Source of the DNA: Marinovum algicola
Lineage (GTDB): Bacteria; Pseudomonadota; Alphaproteobacteria; Rhodobacterales; Rhodobacteraceae
NCBI RefSeq assembly: GCF_900109145.1
Contig: NZ_FNYY01000001.1
Span: 62,001-126,000, forward strand
Direction of reading: 5' to 3'
DNA: 64,000 bases
The notes under the pieces were generated by a model. The model was not told the DNA's origin. It made no database searches and saw only the letters and a program-made list of their open reading frames with translations. Positions 46,237 to 52,927 of this stretch are shown here, piece by piece. Each line of letters starts with the position of its first letter. Within the stretch, counting starts at the first letter, position 1. A program made the position numbers and the translations under genes.

Positions 46237-47223
46237 TCAGTTTGTGCAGGGGATCGGGATTTCGATCATTTCGCCGCCCTTGCGGGTGCGGATGGTGCAG
46301 ACTTCTTCCTTTTCCACCTCGACGATCTTTTCCTCTTCCGGCGCCTCGAGCCCCAGAAGGCTCATCTGGTCGACCTCGACCGGGCCCACTTCGCTGGTGT
46401 CGCCCGAGCCGACCAGGGCCAACGACAGCCGGCCGGTCGATTGTGCCTGGGCCAGCGCCGCCACCTGCTGCGGCTTGGCCGAAACAGTCACCGTGCGGGC
46501 GATGGTGGTCGCGGTCTTGTCGCCATAGGCCGATTGATCGACGGCGATCAGCTTGACGCCGGTCTCGATCAGCTTGGTCACATCGGTCGAGCTGCGGCCG
46601 CTTTCGTCGGCAAAGGACGCGACACGGCCGGTCCAGTAGACGTCGACCCGGTCGCCGGGACGCAGGAAGCCGGAAACGCCGGAAGCCACGTCGACCTTGA
46701 TCGCAAAGGCGCGCATGCCCGGGCTCAGCCGCGAGGTGATGCCGGCATCCTGGCCGGGCAGGGTGACCTTGCTGGCCAGAACCGCCTCGCCCCGCTCGAT
46801 GGTGCGCATCACAAACCGTTCCTCGCCGGTTTCGGGGAAGAGATCGGCGATCTCGGTGATCTTCATGCCGTCGCGGCGCGGGTGCACGCCGGGCTGAGGG
46901 TTTTCGCGCAGCCGGTCCTGGGTCTCTTCGTCGAGCTCGTCCCAGGGCTTGTGATAGGGCACGGCGCCACCGCGTTGCAGAAAGGTGCCTTCCGGCACCG
47001 AGGCACGGGGAAACTTGACCACGCGCACCGCGTCCTTGTCCAGCTTGTCGCCGTAGTTCATCCGCTTGGTCGCGACAAAGACCTCGACCGTGGCGATGCC
47101 TTCGGCGCCCTTGGCCTTGGCCAGCGCGACACGATAGGAATTCACATAGCCGTTTGCCAGATAAACCGCGAATCCGGCCAATGCGATGCCGAGAATCAGC
47201 ACAAATCCGAATACCACCCGCAT
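46237..47223 (-). CDS. cpaB: Tad pilus assembly protein CpaB/RcpC
   Basis: 328 aa periplasmic protein anchored by an N-terminal helix (VVFGFVLILGIALAGFAVYLA). A SAF domain follows (VEVFVATKRMNYGDKLDKDAVRVVKFPRA) and then the RcpC domain with MRAFAIKVDVASGVSGFLRPGDRVDVYWTG. The C-terminus carries a Glu/Val-rich segment and two cysteines (VCTIR...IPIPCTN). RcpC interacts with the secretin and, through SAF-like domains, possibly with peptidoglycan. Ribosome binding site AGAGGGCAGGAT. It lies after the flp genes. Confidence 0.94.
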   Translation of the reverse strand: MRVVFGFVLILGIALAGFAVYLANGYVNSYRVALAKAKGAEGIATVEVFVATKRMNYGDKLDKDAVRVVKFPRASVPEGTFLQRGGAVPYHKPWDELDEETQDRLRENPQPGVHPRRDGMKITEIADLFPETGEERFVMRTIERGEAVLASKVTLPGQDAGITSRLSPGMRAFAIKVDVASGVSGFLRPGDRVDVYWTGRVASFADESGRSSTDVTKLIETGVKLIAVDQSAYGDKTATTIARTVTVSAKPQQVAALAQAQSTGRLSLALVGSGDTSEVGPVEVDQMSLLGLEAPEEEKIVEVEKEEVCTIRTRKGGEMIEIPIPCTN

Positions 47224-47364
47224 ATCCTGCCCTCTCCTTTGAAGCGTCCCGGTCTTATGCCGGGAGAATGTGGTGAAACTAAGCCCGGCAGCGGGCGTCC
47301 TGGGGGCGCGCCGGCCTTTCCCGGCCGCGGCAGCCGGCGCAGATCACGCCCGGCACGTACATGC

Positions 47365-47391
47365 GAAAGCCGGCCCAGGGATCGGGCCGGC
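47365..47391 (-). terminator. Hairpin after the first flp gene, possible terminator
   Basis: GCCGGCCC / GGGCCGGC 8-bp stem with a 7-nt loop at 47369-47391. On the minus strand it is followed only by TTTCGC. It lies 33 nt after the flp stop. The short T-run suggests partial termination or a 3' stabiliser. Confidence 0.45.
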
Positions 47392-47423
47392 CGTCGAAAC
47401 TTGGTCCTGCGTTCTGTCAGGTG

Positions 47424-47603
47424 TCAGAAATCGTTCTGGCCGCCGATCGCGCCGCCAATTGCGGTGGACAGGGTATTGGTGTTGCCCTCGATCGTCACAT
47501 AGGCCACCGAGGCCAGCCCGACGATCGCGGCGGTCAGAATGACCCAATCCACGGTCACGGCACCATCTTCGGATTTGTAAAATTGTTTGAGAAGCCTTTG
47601 CAT
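47424..47603 (-). CDS. flp: Flp/Tad pilin, divergent paralogue
   Basis: 59 aa from the ATG at 47603 with GGAGAGAGAG upstream. Leader MQRLLKQFYKSEDG (14 residues), then the cleavage site G|AVTVDW, which varies from the Flp consensus G|xxxxEY. The hydrophobic helix is VILTAAIVGLASVAYVTI, ending in ...GGQNDF like the two downstream-strand copies. Predicted mature length 45 aa. It differs from the two identical pilins in leader and middle, so it may be a minor or alternative subunit. Confidence 0.92.
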   Translation of the reverse strand: MQRLLKQFYKSEDGAVTVDWVILTAAIVGLASVAYVTIEGNTNTLSTAIGGAIGGQNDF

Positions 47604-47759
47604 AGCTCTCTCTCCTAACTCTTGATACCCCCGGGAGGCGCCGCCAGGGGTTGGCCTGACGTCCGCGCCGAGCTGAAACTGCCCCGAAACACCGGGGCGC
47701 AGCGGACCTGGCGCTTGCGCCCGGTCCGATCATCCGATCCGCCCTGTCCCGACATGCAA

Positions 47760-47780
47760 CGGCCGCCACACGGGCGGCCG
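47760..47780. other. GC-rich hairpin between flp genes
   Basis: CGGCCGCC-ACACG-GGCGGCCG, a perfect 8-bp stem in the 255-nt gap between the first and second flp genes. No T-run follows on either strand. Confidence 0.4.
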
Positions 47781-47802
47781 GCGCCATACGGCGAAGCGGA
47801 TC

Positions 47803-47839
47803 CGACAGGTGCCCAAGCGTGAAATCGGGGCACCTGTCG
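47803..47839. other. 12-bp stem-loop after the second flp gene
   Basis: CGACAGGTGCCC (47803-47814) pairs perfectly with GGGCACCTGTCG (47828-47839) around a 13-nt loop, 20 nt past the flp stop on the minus strand. No T-run follows, so stabilisation of an abundant pilin mRNA by a 3' hairpin is more likely than termination. Confidence 0.55.
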
Positions 47840-47855
47840 ATGTTCAGGCACTAAG

Positions 47856-48044
47856 CGATCAGAAGTCGTTCTGGCCGCCGATGGCGCCGGCAGTGGCGTT
47901 GAACAGCGTGGTGGCGTTGGTCTCGATCGCGCCATAAGCGGCGATGGCCAGGCCGACGATGGCTGCGGTCAGGACGACCCAGTCAACAGTCACGGCGCCG
48001 TCTTCGTCTTTGCGGAAGTTTTTGATGAACTTGATCATGGTTTT
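47856..48044. repeat. 189-bp exact direct repeat, copy 1
   Basis: Identical base for base to 48126-48314, at an offset of 270 bp. The identity covers the whole flp reading frame and stops 3 nt past its stop codon and 6 nt before its start codon; sequences outside are largely different. Confidence 0.95.
47859..48038 (-). CDS. flp: Flp/Tad pilin, duplicated copy
   Basis: 59 aa from the ATG at 48038; GGAG lies 8 nt upstream. Leader MIKFIKNFRKDEDG, cleavage site G|AVTVDW, hydrophobic VVLTAAIVGLAIAAYGAI, then a Thr/Asn/Ala region ending GGQNDF. The mature pilin of 45 residues polymerises into the Flp fibre through the hydrophobic helix. The DNA of the frame is identical to the gene at 48129. Confidence 0.94.
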   Translation of the reverse strand: MIKFIKNFRKDEDGAVTVDWVVLTAAIVGLAIAAYGAIETNATTLFNATAGAIGGQNDF

Positions 48045-48081
48045 TCTCCGGGTAGGGCTCGCGGGCCCGATGTTTGTGGCG

Positions 48082-48103
48082 GGGTCTTGCCGCGGCAAGA
48101 CCC
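48082..48103. other. 22-bp perfect palindrome between identical flp genes
   Basis: The left half GGGTCTTGCCG is mirrored exactly, with no loop bases beyond the centre. It lies in the 90-nt gap between the two identical pilin frames. It could be an mRNA hairpin or a dimeric-protein binding site; nothing decides this. Confidence 0.55.
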
Positions 48104-48125
48104 TCATGTCAGATGCTCAGGCGGT

Positions 48126-48314
48126 CGATCAGAAGTCGTTCTGGCCGCCGATGGCGCCGGCAGTGGCGTTGAACAGCGTGGTGGCGTTGGTCTCGATCGC
48201 GCCATAAGCGGCGATGGCCAGGCCGACGATGGCTGCGGTCAGGACGACCCAGTCAACAGTCACGGCGCCGTCTTCGTCTTTGCGGAAGTTTTTGATGAAC
48301 TTGATCATGGTTTT
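48126..48314. repeat. 189-bp exact direct repeat, copy 2
   Basis: Partner of 47856-48044. It contains the promoter-proximal flp frame. Confidence 0.95.
48129..48308 (-). CDS. flp: Flp/Tad pilin, promoter-proximal copy
   Basis: 59 aa, identical in protein and DNA to the gene at 47859. GGAG lies about 10 nt before the ATG at 48308. It is the first gene of the tad locus and is preceded by an AT-richer 361-bp region that should hold the main promoter. The tandem arrangement doubles the gene dose for the major pilin. Confidence 0.94.
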   Translation of the reverse strand: MIKFIKNFRKDEDGAVTVDWVVLTAAIVGLAIAAYGAIETNATTLFNATAGAIGGQNDF

Positions 48315-48669
48315 GGTCTCCGTAGGTCGATTTGCGTTTCGTTAACCTTGCCGGGGTGCTCAGAACTGCCTCTCACCTCAGGTCTGTCCGACTTGGTATG
48401 ACGCTAATAAGCCAGCGGATTGGGGCGGCAGTTGGGCAGCAATCGCGCGATTTCCGGGTCTCGGGCCACTTTTGTGATTTAATCGTGAAGTACTTGATTC
48501 TGCTGGGAAACAAGTTTTTAGGAAAGTTTTCCGCGCCGTCGGATCGGGAAAATTGCTGGCAAATATGGCGCGCGTGCCGCTTTTGCGGCCGACAAAACTG
48601 GCCCCGAGGCGGGTTTTTTGCGAGGGTCGAGACAATCACATAGCCCAACGAGGCAGAGCAGGTAGACCG
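48309..48669. promoter_or_regulatory. Divergent regulatory region between flp and the lytic transglycosylase gene
   Basis: 361 bp without a credible gene. The stretch 48465-48560 is clearly AT-richer than its surroundings (for example GTGATTTAATCGTGAAG and AAGTTTTTAGGAAAGTTTTC), which in this genome marks promoters. No -35/-10 pair or sigma54 box is good enough to name. It must serve the tad locus to the left and the transglycosylase gene to the right. Confidence 0.5.
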
Positions 48670-49479
48670 ATGAGACATCTCGCAAGAGGCCTTGTGCTGT
48701 GCGCCCTGATGGCGGCCGTGGGGCCGGCCCGGGCCGAGCCGCCGGCCTTTCCCGATTTCGAGGCCCGCCGGGTCAAGCCGCCGAAGCCCGGCGCCAAGAA
48801 ACGCATCCTGGTGCAGATCACCGCGCCGGTGCCGCGCAAGCCCGTGGCCCCCGCGCCCGATCCCGCCGTTCGCGATGACGGCGACGGCGCGGCCTATGGC
48901 TGGTTCTGGAACCGGGTCTCGACCAGATACGAGGCCAGGAACCCCGGCCGGTTGGAAGAGGCGCTGGCGGCGCTGGACGCCGCCCCCGCCGGCCAGGCGG
49001 TGCGCGCGCCGCGCCTGTCAGAGTTGCAGGCGATCGCCACGGCGCAGGGCATCGAGATCCTCAAGGCCACGGTCGGCACCCGGGTCTCGCCCGCCTTTGC
49101 GCTGGCGGTGATGTCGGTCGAGAGCGGCGGGCGGGTCGATGCGGTGTCTTCAGCCGGGGCGCAGGGGCTGATGCAGCTGATGCCGGCCACCGCCGCCCGG
49201 TTCGGAGTGAGCAATGCCTCGGTTGCGGCAGACAATATCCGGGGCGGGGTGAAATTCCTCGATTTCCTGGTCGAGAAGTTCGAGGGCGACCCGATCCTTG
49301 TCCTGGCCGGCTACAACGCGGGCGAGAATTCCATCGGCCAGCACGGTGGCGTGCCGCCATTTGCCGAAACCCGCGATTATATTCCCAAGGTGCTGGCGGC
49401 CTGGAAGGTGGCGCAGGGCCTGTGCAAGACCCCGCCGATGTTCATCTCTGACGGCTGCGTCTTTGTCACCATGAACTGA
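48670..49479 (+). CDS. Lytic murein transglycosylase (SLT domain)
   Basis: 269 aa from the ATG at 48670. Signal peptide ends PARAEP; a Pro/Lys-rich linker follows. The SLT/goose-lysozyme-like domain (about 145-260) has the catalytic Glu in SVESGG, then SAGAQGLMQLMPATAARFGV, the NIRGGVKFLDFLVEKF element and LAGYNAGENSI. It cleaves peptidoglycan glycan strands. Its place directly beside the tad locus suggests that it opens the cell wall for the pilus channel; a general housekeeping role is equally possible. Confidence 0.92.
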   Translation: MRHLARGLVLCALMAAVGPARAEPPAFPDFEARRVKPPKPGAKKRILVQITAPVPRKPVAPAPDPAVRDDGDGAAYGWFWNRVSTRYEARNPGRLEEALAALDAAPAGQAVRAPRLSELQAIATAQGIEILKATVGTRVSPAFALAVMSVESGGRVDAVSSAGAQGLMQLMPATAARFGVSNASVAADNIRGGVKFLDFLVEKFEGDPILVLAGYNAGENSIGQHGGVPPFAETRDYIPKVLAAWKVAQGLCKTPPMFISDGCVFVTMN

Positions 49480-49541
49480 GCCGCCTCAATATGGCATGGA
49501 GGCCCCTCTGGGGCGGCCTGCTCAGCACCTGCGGGGCCGGA

Positions 49542-49595
49542 TGGGGGCTCTACCGCCGGCCTGCGGCCTCCCCGCGGTATTTTCGAACAGAAGAA
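49542..49595 (+). repeat. Interspersed repeat family B
   Basis: GGGGGCTCT with a decayed right arm, GGCC-TGC-GGCC hairpin, TCCCCGCGG, TATTTTCGAAC, then AGAAGAAG. It lies in the convergent gap between the transglycosylase gene and scoB. Confidence 0.65.
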
Positions 49596-49630
49596 GGATC
49601 GGGGCGGCGCGGGGCCGCCCCGGTCGGGTG

Positions 49631-50254
49631 TCAGACGACCGTCGCCTCGGTGGCGGCGCGGATCTCGTCTTCGGTCACGCCGTCGGCGCATTCGACGATC
49701 TTCAGCCCGCCGTCGACCACGTCGAGCACGCCGAGATTGGTAATGATCCGGTCGACCACGCCGGTGCCAGTCAGCGGCAGGGTGCATTGCTTGAGCAACT
49801 TGCTGTCGCCGTGCTTGTTCTGGTGGTCCATCACCACCACCACGCGGCCGACGCCGGCCACCAGATCCATCGCGCCGCCCATGCCCTTGACGAGCTTGCC
49901 GGGGATCATCCAGTTTGCCAGATCACCGTTCTCGGCCACTTCCATCGCGCCGAGGATCGCGGCCGCGATCTTGCCGCCACGGATCATGCCGAAGGAGGTC
50001 GCGCTGTCGAAATAGGAGGTGCGCGCCAGTTCGGTGATGGTCTGCTTGCCGGCGTTGATCAGGTCCGGATCCTCTTCACCTTCGATCGGGAAGGGGCCCA
50101 TGCCGAGCATGCCGTTTTCCGATTGCAGGGTGATGTCCTTGTCGCCGACGTAGTTCGCCACCAGCGTCGGGATGCCGATGCCGAGGTTGACATACATGCC
50201 GTCTTCGAGTTCCTGCGCGGCCCGTTCGGCCATCTGGTTGCGGTCCCAGGGCAT
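49631..50254 (-). CDS. scoB: 3-oxoacid CoA-transferase subunit B
   Basis: 207 aa from the ATG at 50254. It transfers CoA between succinyl-CoA and a 3-oxoacid such as acetoacetate, allowing use of ketone bodies or aromatic degradation products. The catalytic glutamate is in SENGMLGMGP (CoA-transferase signature 2); YVNLGIGIPTLVANY and GGAMDLVAG follow family order. The start overlaps the stop of scoA (ATGA), so the two chains are made in equal amounts. Substrate within the family is not certain. Confidence 0.93.
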   Translation of the reverse strand: MPWDRNQMAERAAQELEDGMYVNLGIGIPTLVANYVGDKDITLQSENGMLGMGPFPIEGEEDPDLINAGKQTITELARTSYFDSATSFGMIRGGKIAAAILGAMEVAENGDLANWMIPGKLVKGMGGAMDLVAGVGRVVVVMDHQNKHGDSKLLKQCTLPLTGTGVVDRIITNLGVLDVVDGGLKIVECADGVTEDEIRAATEATVV

Positions 50255-50958
50255 CAGGCTTCCTCCCGCTTGCGCACGGTGCGCTGTTCGATGCGCTTCT
50301 CGTGCTGGCCTTGAATGATCCGGTGCACGTAGATGCCCGGCAAATGGATGTGATCGGGGTCGAGCGCGCCGCGTTCGACGATCTCTTCGACCTCGACGAT
50401 GCAGACCTTGCCGCACATCGCCGCCGGCGGATTGAAGTTGCGCGCGGTCTTGCGGAACACCAGGTTGCCGGTGTCATCGGCCTTCCAGGCCTTGACGATG
50501 CTGATGTCGGCGAAGATGCCCTCTTCGAGGATGTAATCCTCGCCGCGGAACTGCTTCACTTCCTTGCCTTCGGCAATCTGGGTGCCGACGCCGGTCTTGG
50601 TGTAGAAACCCGGAATGCCGGCGCCGCCGGCGCGCATGCGCTCGGCCAGGGTGCCTTGGGGATTGAATTCGAGCTCGAGCTCGCCCGAGAGATACTGGCG
50701 CATGAATTCGGCGTTCTCGCCCACATAGGACGACATCATCTTCCTGATCTGACGGGTTTCGAGCAGCTTGCCCAGGCCGAAACCATCGACGCCGGCATTG
50801 TTCGACGCCACGGTCAGATCCTTGACGCCGCTTTCGACCAGCGCATCGATCAGCAGCTCGGGAATGCCGCAGAGACCGAAGCCCCCGGCGGCAATCAGCA
50901 TGCCATCGTGCAACAGGCCATCCAGCGCCTCCGACGCCGAGCCATAGACCTTCTTCAT
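50254..50958 (-). CDS. scoA: 3-oxoacid CoA-transferase subunit A
   Basis: 234 aa. Signature 1 of CoA transferases, [18 protein letters not shown], is near residue 22; [35 protein letters not shown] and [20 protein letters not shown] are typical of the SCOT alpha chain. Ribosome binding site GGGAGA. Divergent from the ArsR-family gene with a 163-nt gap. Confidence 0.94.
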   Translation of the reverse strand: MKKVYGSASEALDGLLHDGMLIAAGGFGLCGIPELLIDALVESGVKDLTVASNNAGVDGFGLGKLLETRQIRKMMSSYVGENAEFMRQYLSGELELEFNPQGTLAERMRAGGAGIPGFYTKTGVGTQIAEGKEVKQFRGEDYILEEGIFADISIVKAWKADDTGNLVFRKTARNFNPPAAMCGKVCIVEVEEIVERGALDPDHIHLPGIYVHRIIQGQHEKRIEQRTVRKREEA

Positions 50959-51121
50959 CGAAAATCTCCCATGAAAGTGATGATTGGGCAGTTTGTGGGC
51001 GTTGGACGACGGAGAGTCAAATGGATTGCCGCAGTGCAGAGAGAGTTAGCGTTAGCAGCGGAATGCCCTTTCATTCATCCAAAAGGTTGACTGACGGGCG
51101 GCGAATCTGTTATTCAACCGT

Positions 51122-51484
51122 ATGGCTAAGCGACCCGAGACTCATGATCTGAACGCAATTCTCAAGGCCGCCAGCGATCCCACGCGGCGGGATATCCTGA
51201 CGCTTCTGGCGCAGGAGGGACCGCTGAAGGTGGGGGATATACACGCGCGGTTCGACATCAGCCTCAATGCCGTTTCCAAGCATATCAAGGTGTTGGAACG
51301 GGCCGGGCTGGTGCGGCGGCGCTGCGAATGGCGCGAGCATCTGATTGACGTCCAACTGGTGCCGCTGGCGGAGGTCGATCGCTGGTTCCGCGACTTGCGG
51401 TCGATCTGGGAAATGCGGCTGGACGCCCTGGACCGGGTGATAACGGAAGGAAAGAGAGATGACCGAACTGACGATGCAAGTTGA
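51122..51484 (+). CDS. ArsR-family winged-helix repressor
   Basis: 120 aa. Winged HTH (about 10-90): ILKAASDPTRRDILTLLAQEG, then recognition region FDISLNAVSKHIKVLERAGLVRRRCEWREH. No cysteine pair of a metal sensor is present, so this is the non-metal group that often controls a neighbouring START/SRPBCC gene. Its end overlaps that gene by 26 nt, which implies coupled translation and probably autoregulation. Confidence 0.92.
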   Translation: MAKRPETHDLNAILKAASDPTRRDILTLLAQEGPLKVGDIHARFDISLNAVSKHIKVLERAGLVRRRCEWREHLIDVQLVPLAEVDRWFRDLRSIWEMRLDALDRVITEGKRDDRTDDAS

Positions 51485-51884
51485 ACGCTCGATTGCCGCC
51501 CCGCGCGAGGCGGTGTTCCGGGCCTGGCTCGATCCCGAGATGCTGCGCCGCTTCATGCTGCCGGGGCAGGACATGACGGTGCCGCGCGCCGATGTCGATG
51601 CCCGCGAGGGCGGGCGCTTCGAGATCGTGATGCGGGCGGGGGACAAGGACATGCCCCATGCCGGCACCTACCGCGAGATCTCGCCGCATGAGCGGATCGT
51701 CTTTACCTGGGAAAGCCCCTATTCCACCGAGACCGACAGCGAGGTGACGCTGGAATTTGCGCCCGAAGGCGACGGCACGCGGGTGACGCTGACCCATGTG
51801 CGGTTTCCCGATGCCGAGATGCGCGACAATCACAAGGCCGGCTGGAGCGCGATCCTGGCGGCGCTCGATACGGCGCTGGCCTGA
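51459..51884 (+). CDS. SRPBCC (AHSA1-like) domain protein
   Basis: 141 aa single START-like domain: ERSIAAPREAVFRAWLDPEMLRRF, then EGGRFEIVM, GTYREISPHERIVFTW and the C-terminal helix MRDNHKAGWSAILAALDTAL. AHSA1-like proteins bind small hydrophobic ligands; partnered with ArsR-type regulators they are thought to sense or handle such ligands. The start at 51459 has GGAAGGAAAGAGAG upstream; a later ATG (51474) is possible. Confidence 0.9.
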   Translation: MTELTMQVERSIAAPREAVFRAWLDPEMLRRFMLPGQDMTVPRADVDAREGGRFEIVMRAGDKDMPHAGTYREISPHERIVFTWESPYSTETDSEVTLEFAPEGDGTRVTLTHVRFPDAEMRDNHKAGWSAILAALDTALA

Positions 51885-51938
51885 GCGCCGGGCTGGCGGG
51901 ACGGGCCGGGGCCGTCTGGCCCCCGCCCGCATCCTGCC

Positions 51939-52490
51939 TCAGATCAGGCGGACCTGGGTGCCGATCCGGGTGATCTCGAAAAGCTCGGCGACCTTTTCAT
52001 TGTAGAGCCCGATGCAGCCATCCGAAGACCGGCGGCCGATCTTTCGGGTGTCATGGGTGCCATGGATCAGATAGGCCGGCCAGTCGAAATAGAGCGCATG
52101 GCTGCCCAGCGGATTGTCGGGCGCGCCGCCGGCCACCGGCCGCCAATCGGGAAAGCGCTCCATCTGGCTGGGGGTCGGCGTCCAGGAGGGGCCGACCTTC
52201 TTGCGCACGATCTTGGTATAGCCGCGCTTGGTCAGCTCGTCGGTCTTGGGCACCGAGGTCGGATAGACCCGGTAGTCGCTGCCGTCGCCGGCCCAGAAAT
52301 GCAGGGCGCGCGAGAGGGTGTCGCAGACAATGGCGCCCTGGCCCAGCTCGCTGAAATGGTCGCGCCAGTCCTGTTGGGCAAAGCCCGAGACATTGTGTCG
52401 GACCGGCTCGGCGGCCCGCGCCACGGCGGGCAAAAGCAGCGTCGCGCCGGAGACGGCCAGCAGGCGGCGGCGACTGAAACTCTTGTGCAT
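51939..52490 (-). CDS. L,D-transpeptidase (YkuD domain)
   Basis: 183 aa from the ATG at 52490. The N-terminus has a twin-arginine-like signal (SRRRLLAVSGATLLLPAVARA), so export may be by Tat. The YkuD catalytic motif is HGTHDTRKIGRRSSDGCIGL (His143, Cys159). It forms 3-3 peptidoglycan crosslinks or attaches proteins to peptidoglycan in the periplasm. Convergent with the SRPBCC gene. The 116-bp repeats lie directly upstream and may contain or disturb its promoter. Confidence 0.92.
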   Translation of the reverse strand: MHKSFSRRRLLAVSGATLLLPAVARAAEPVRHNVSGFAQQDWRDHFSELGQGAIVCDTLSRALHFWAGDGSDYRVYPTSVPKTDELTKRGYTKIVRKKVGPSWTPTPSQMERFPDWRPVAGGAPDNPLGSHALYFDWPAYLIHGTHDTRKIGRRSSDGCIGLYNEKVAELFEITRIGTQVRLI

Positions 52491-52620
52491 GTCAGGACCC
52501 TTCGATTGTCGTTCCGTGCAGCGCGACATGAACCCGAAAGCGCCGGACATGGCCACTCACGTATTCGCGAGCGTGAATGTGAGTGCGGAAAGGGCACATC
52601 GCGGGGGGGTGGAGAGCCGC

Positions 52621-52892
52621 GCGCGTCCCCGCGCCCCGGACTTGATCCGGGGCCGCTCGCGTTTTGTGCGCGAGGGTTTTTGCGGTGTCGAGGTCCCGGC
52701 GCGGGGCCGGGACGGGTGGGGTGTGCGGAGGGGCTTGCGCGTCCCCGCGCCCTGGACTTGATCCGGGGCCTCTTGCGTTTTGTGCGTGAGGGTTTTTGCG
52801 GCGGCGGGGTCCCGGCGCGGGGGCCGGGACGGGTGGGGTGTGCGGAGGGCATGCGCGTCCTCGCGCCCCGGACTTGTTCCGGGGCCTCCGGC
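52621..52892. repeat. 116-bp tandem repeat array made of palindromes (2.3 copies)
   Basis: Units start at 52621, 52737 and 52853, an exact period of 116; the third is cut after about 40 nt. Each full unit contains a family A palindrome (52633-52653, 52749-52769, partial unit 52865-52885), a CTCGC / GCGAG-type hairpin with TTTTGT in its loop and a T-run after it, and a GTCCCGGC / GCCGGGAC hairpin. The units differ at few positions. The array occupies most of the 437-nt gap between topA and the L,D-transpeptidase gene. Confidence 0.9.
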
Positions 52893-52927
52893 CGCTCTGC
52901 GCCGTTCTGGGCCTGCGTAAGCGGGCG

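Noticed and set aside
48309-48669. Sigma54 promoter for the pilin genes
   Set aside because: Sites such as TGGCGCGCGTGCCGCT lack the GC of the -12 TTGC element at the right distance; no acceptable -24/-12 pair on either strand.
52490-52927. Hairpin array as a CRISPR
   Set aside because: The 116-bp units are near-identical throughout with no unique spacers between short repeats, and no cas gene is nearby.
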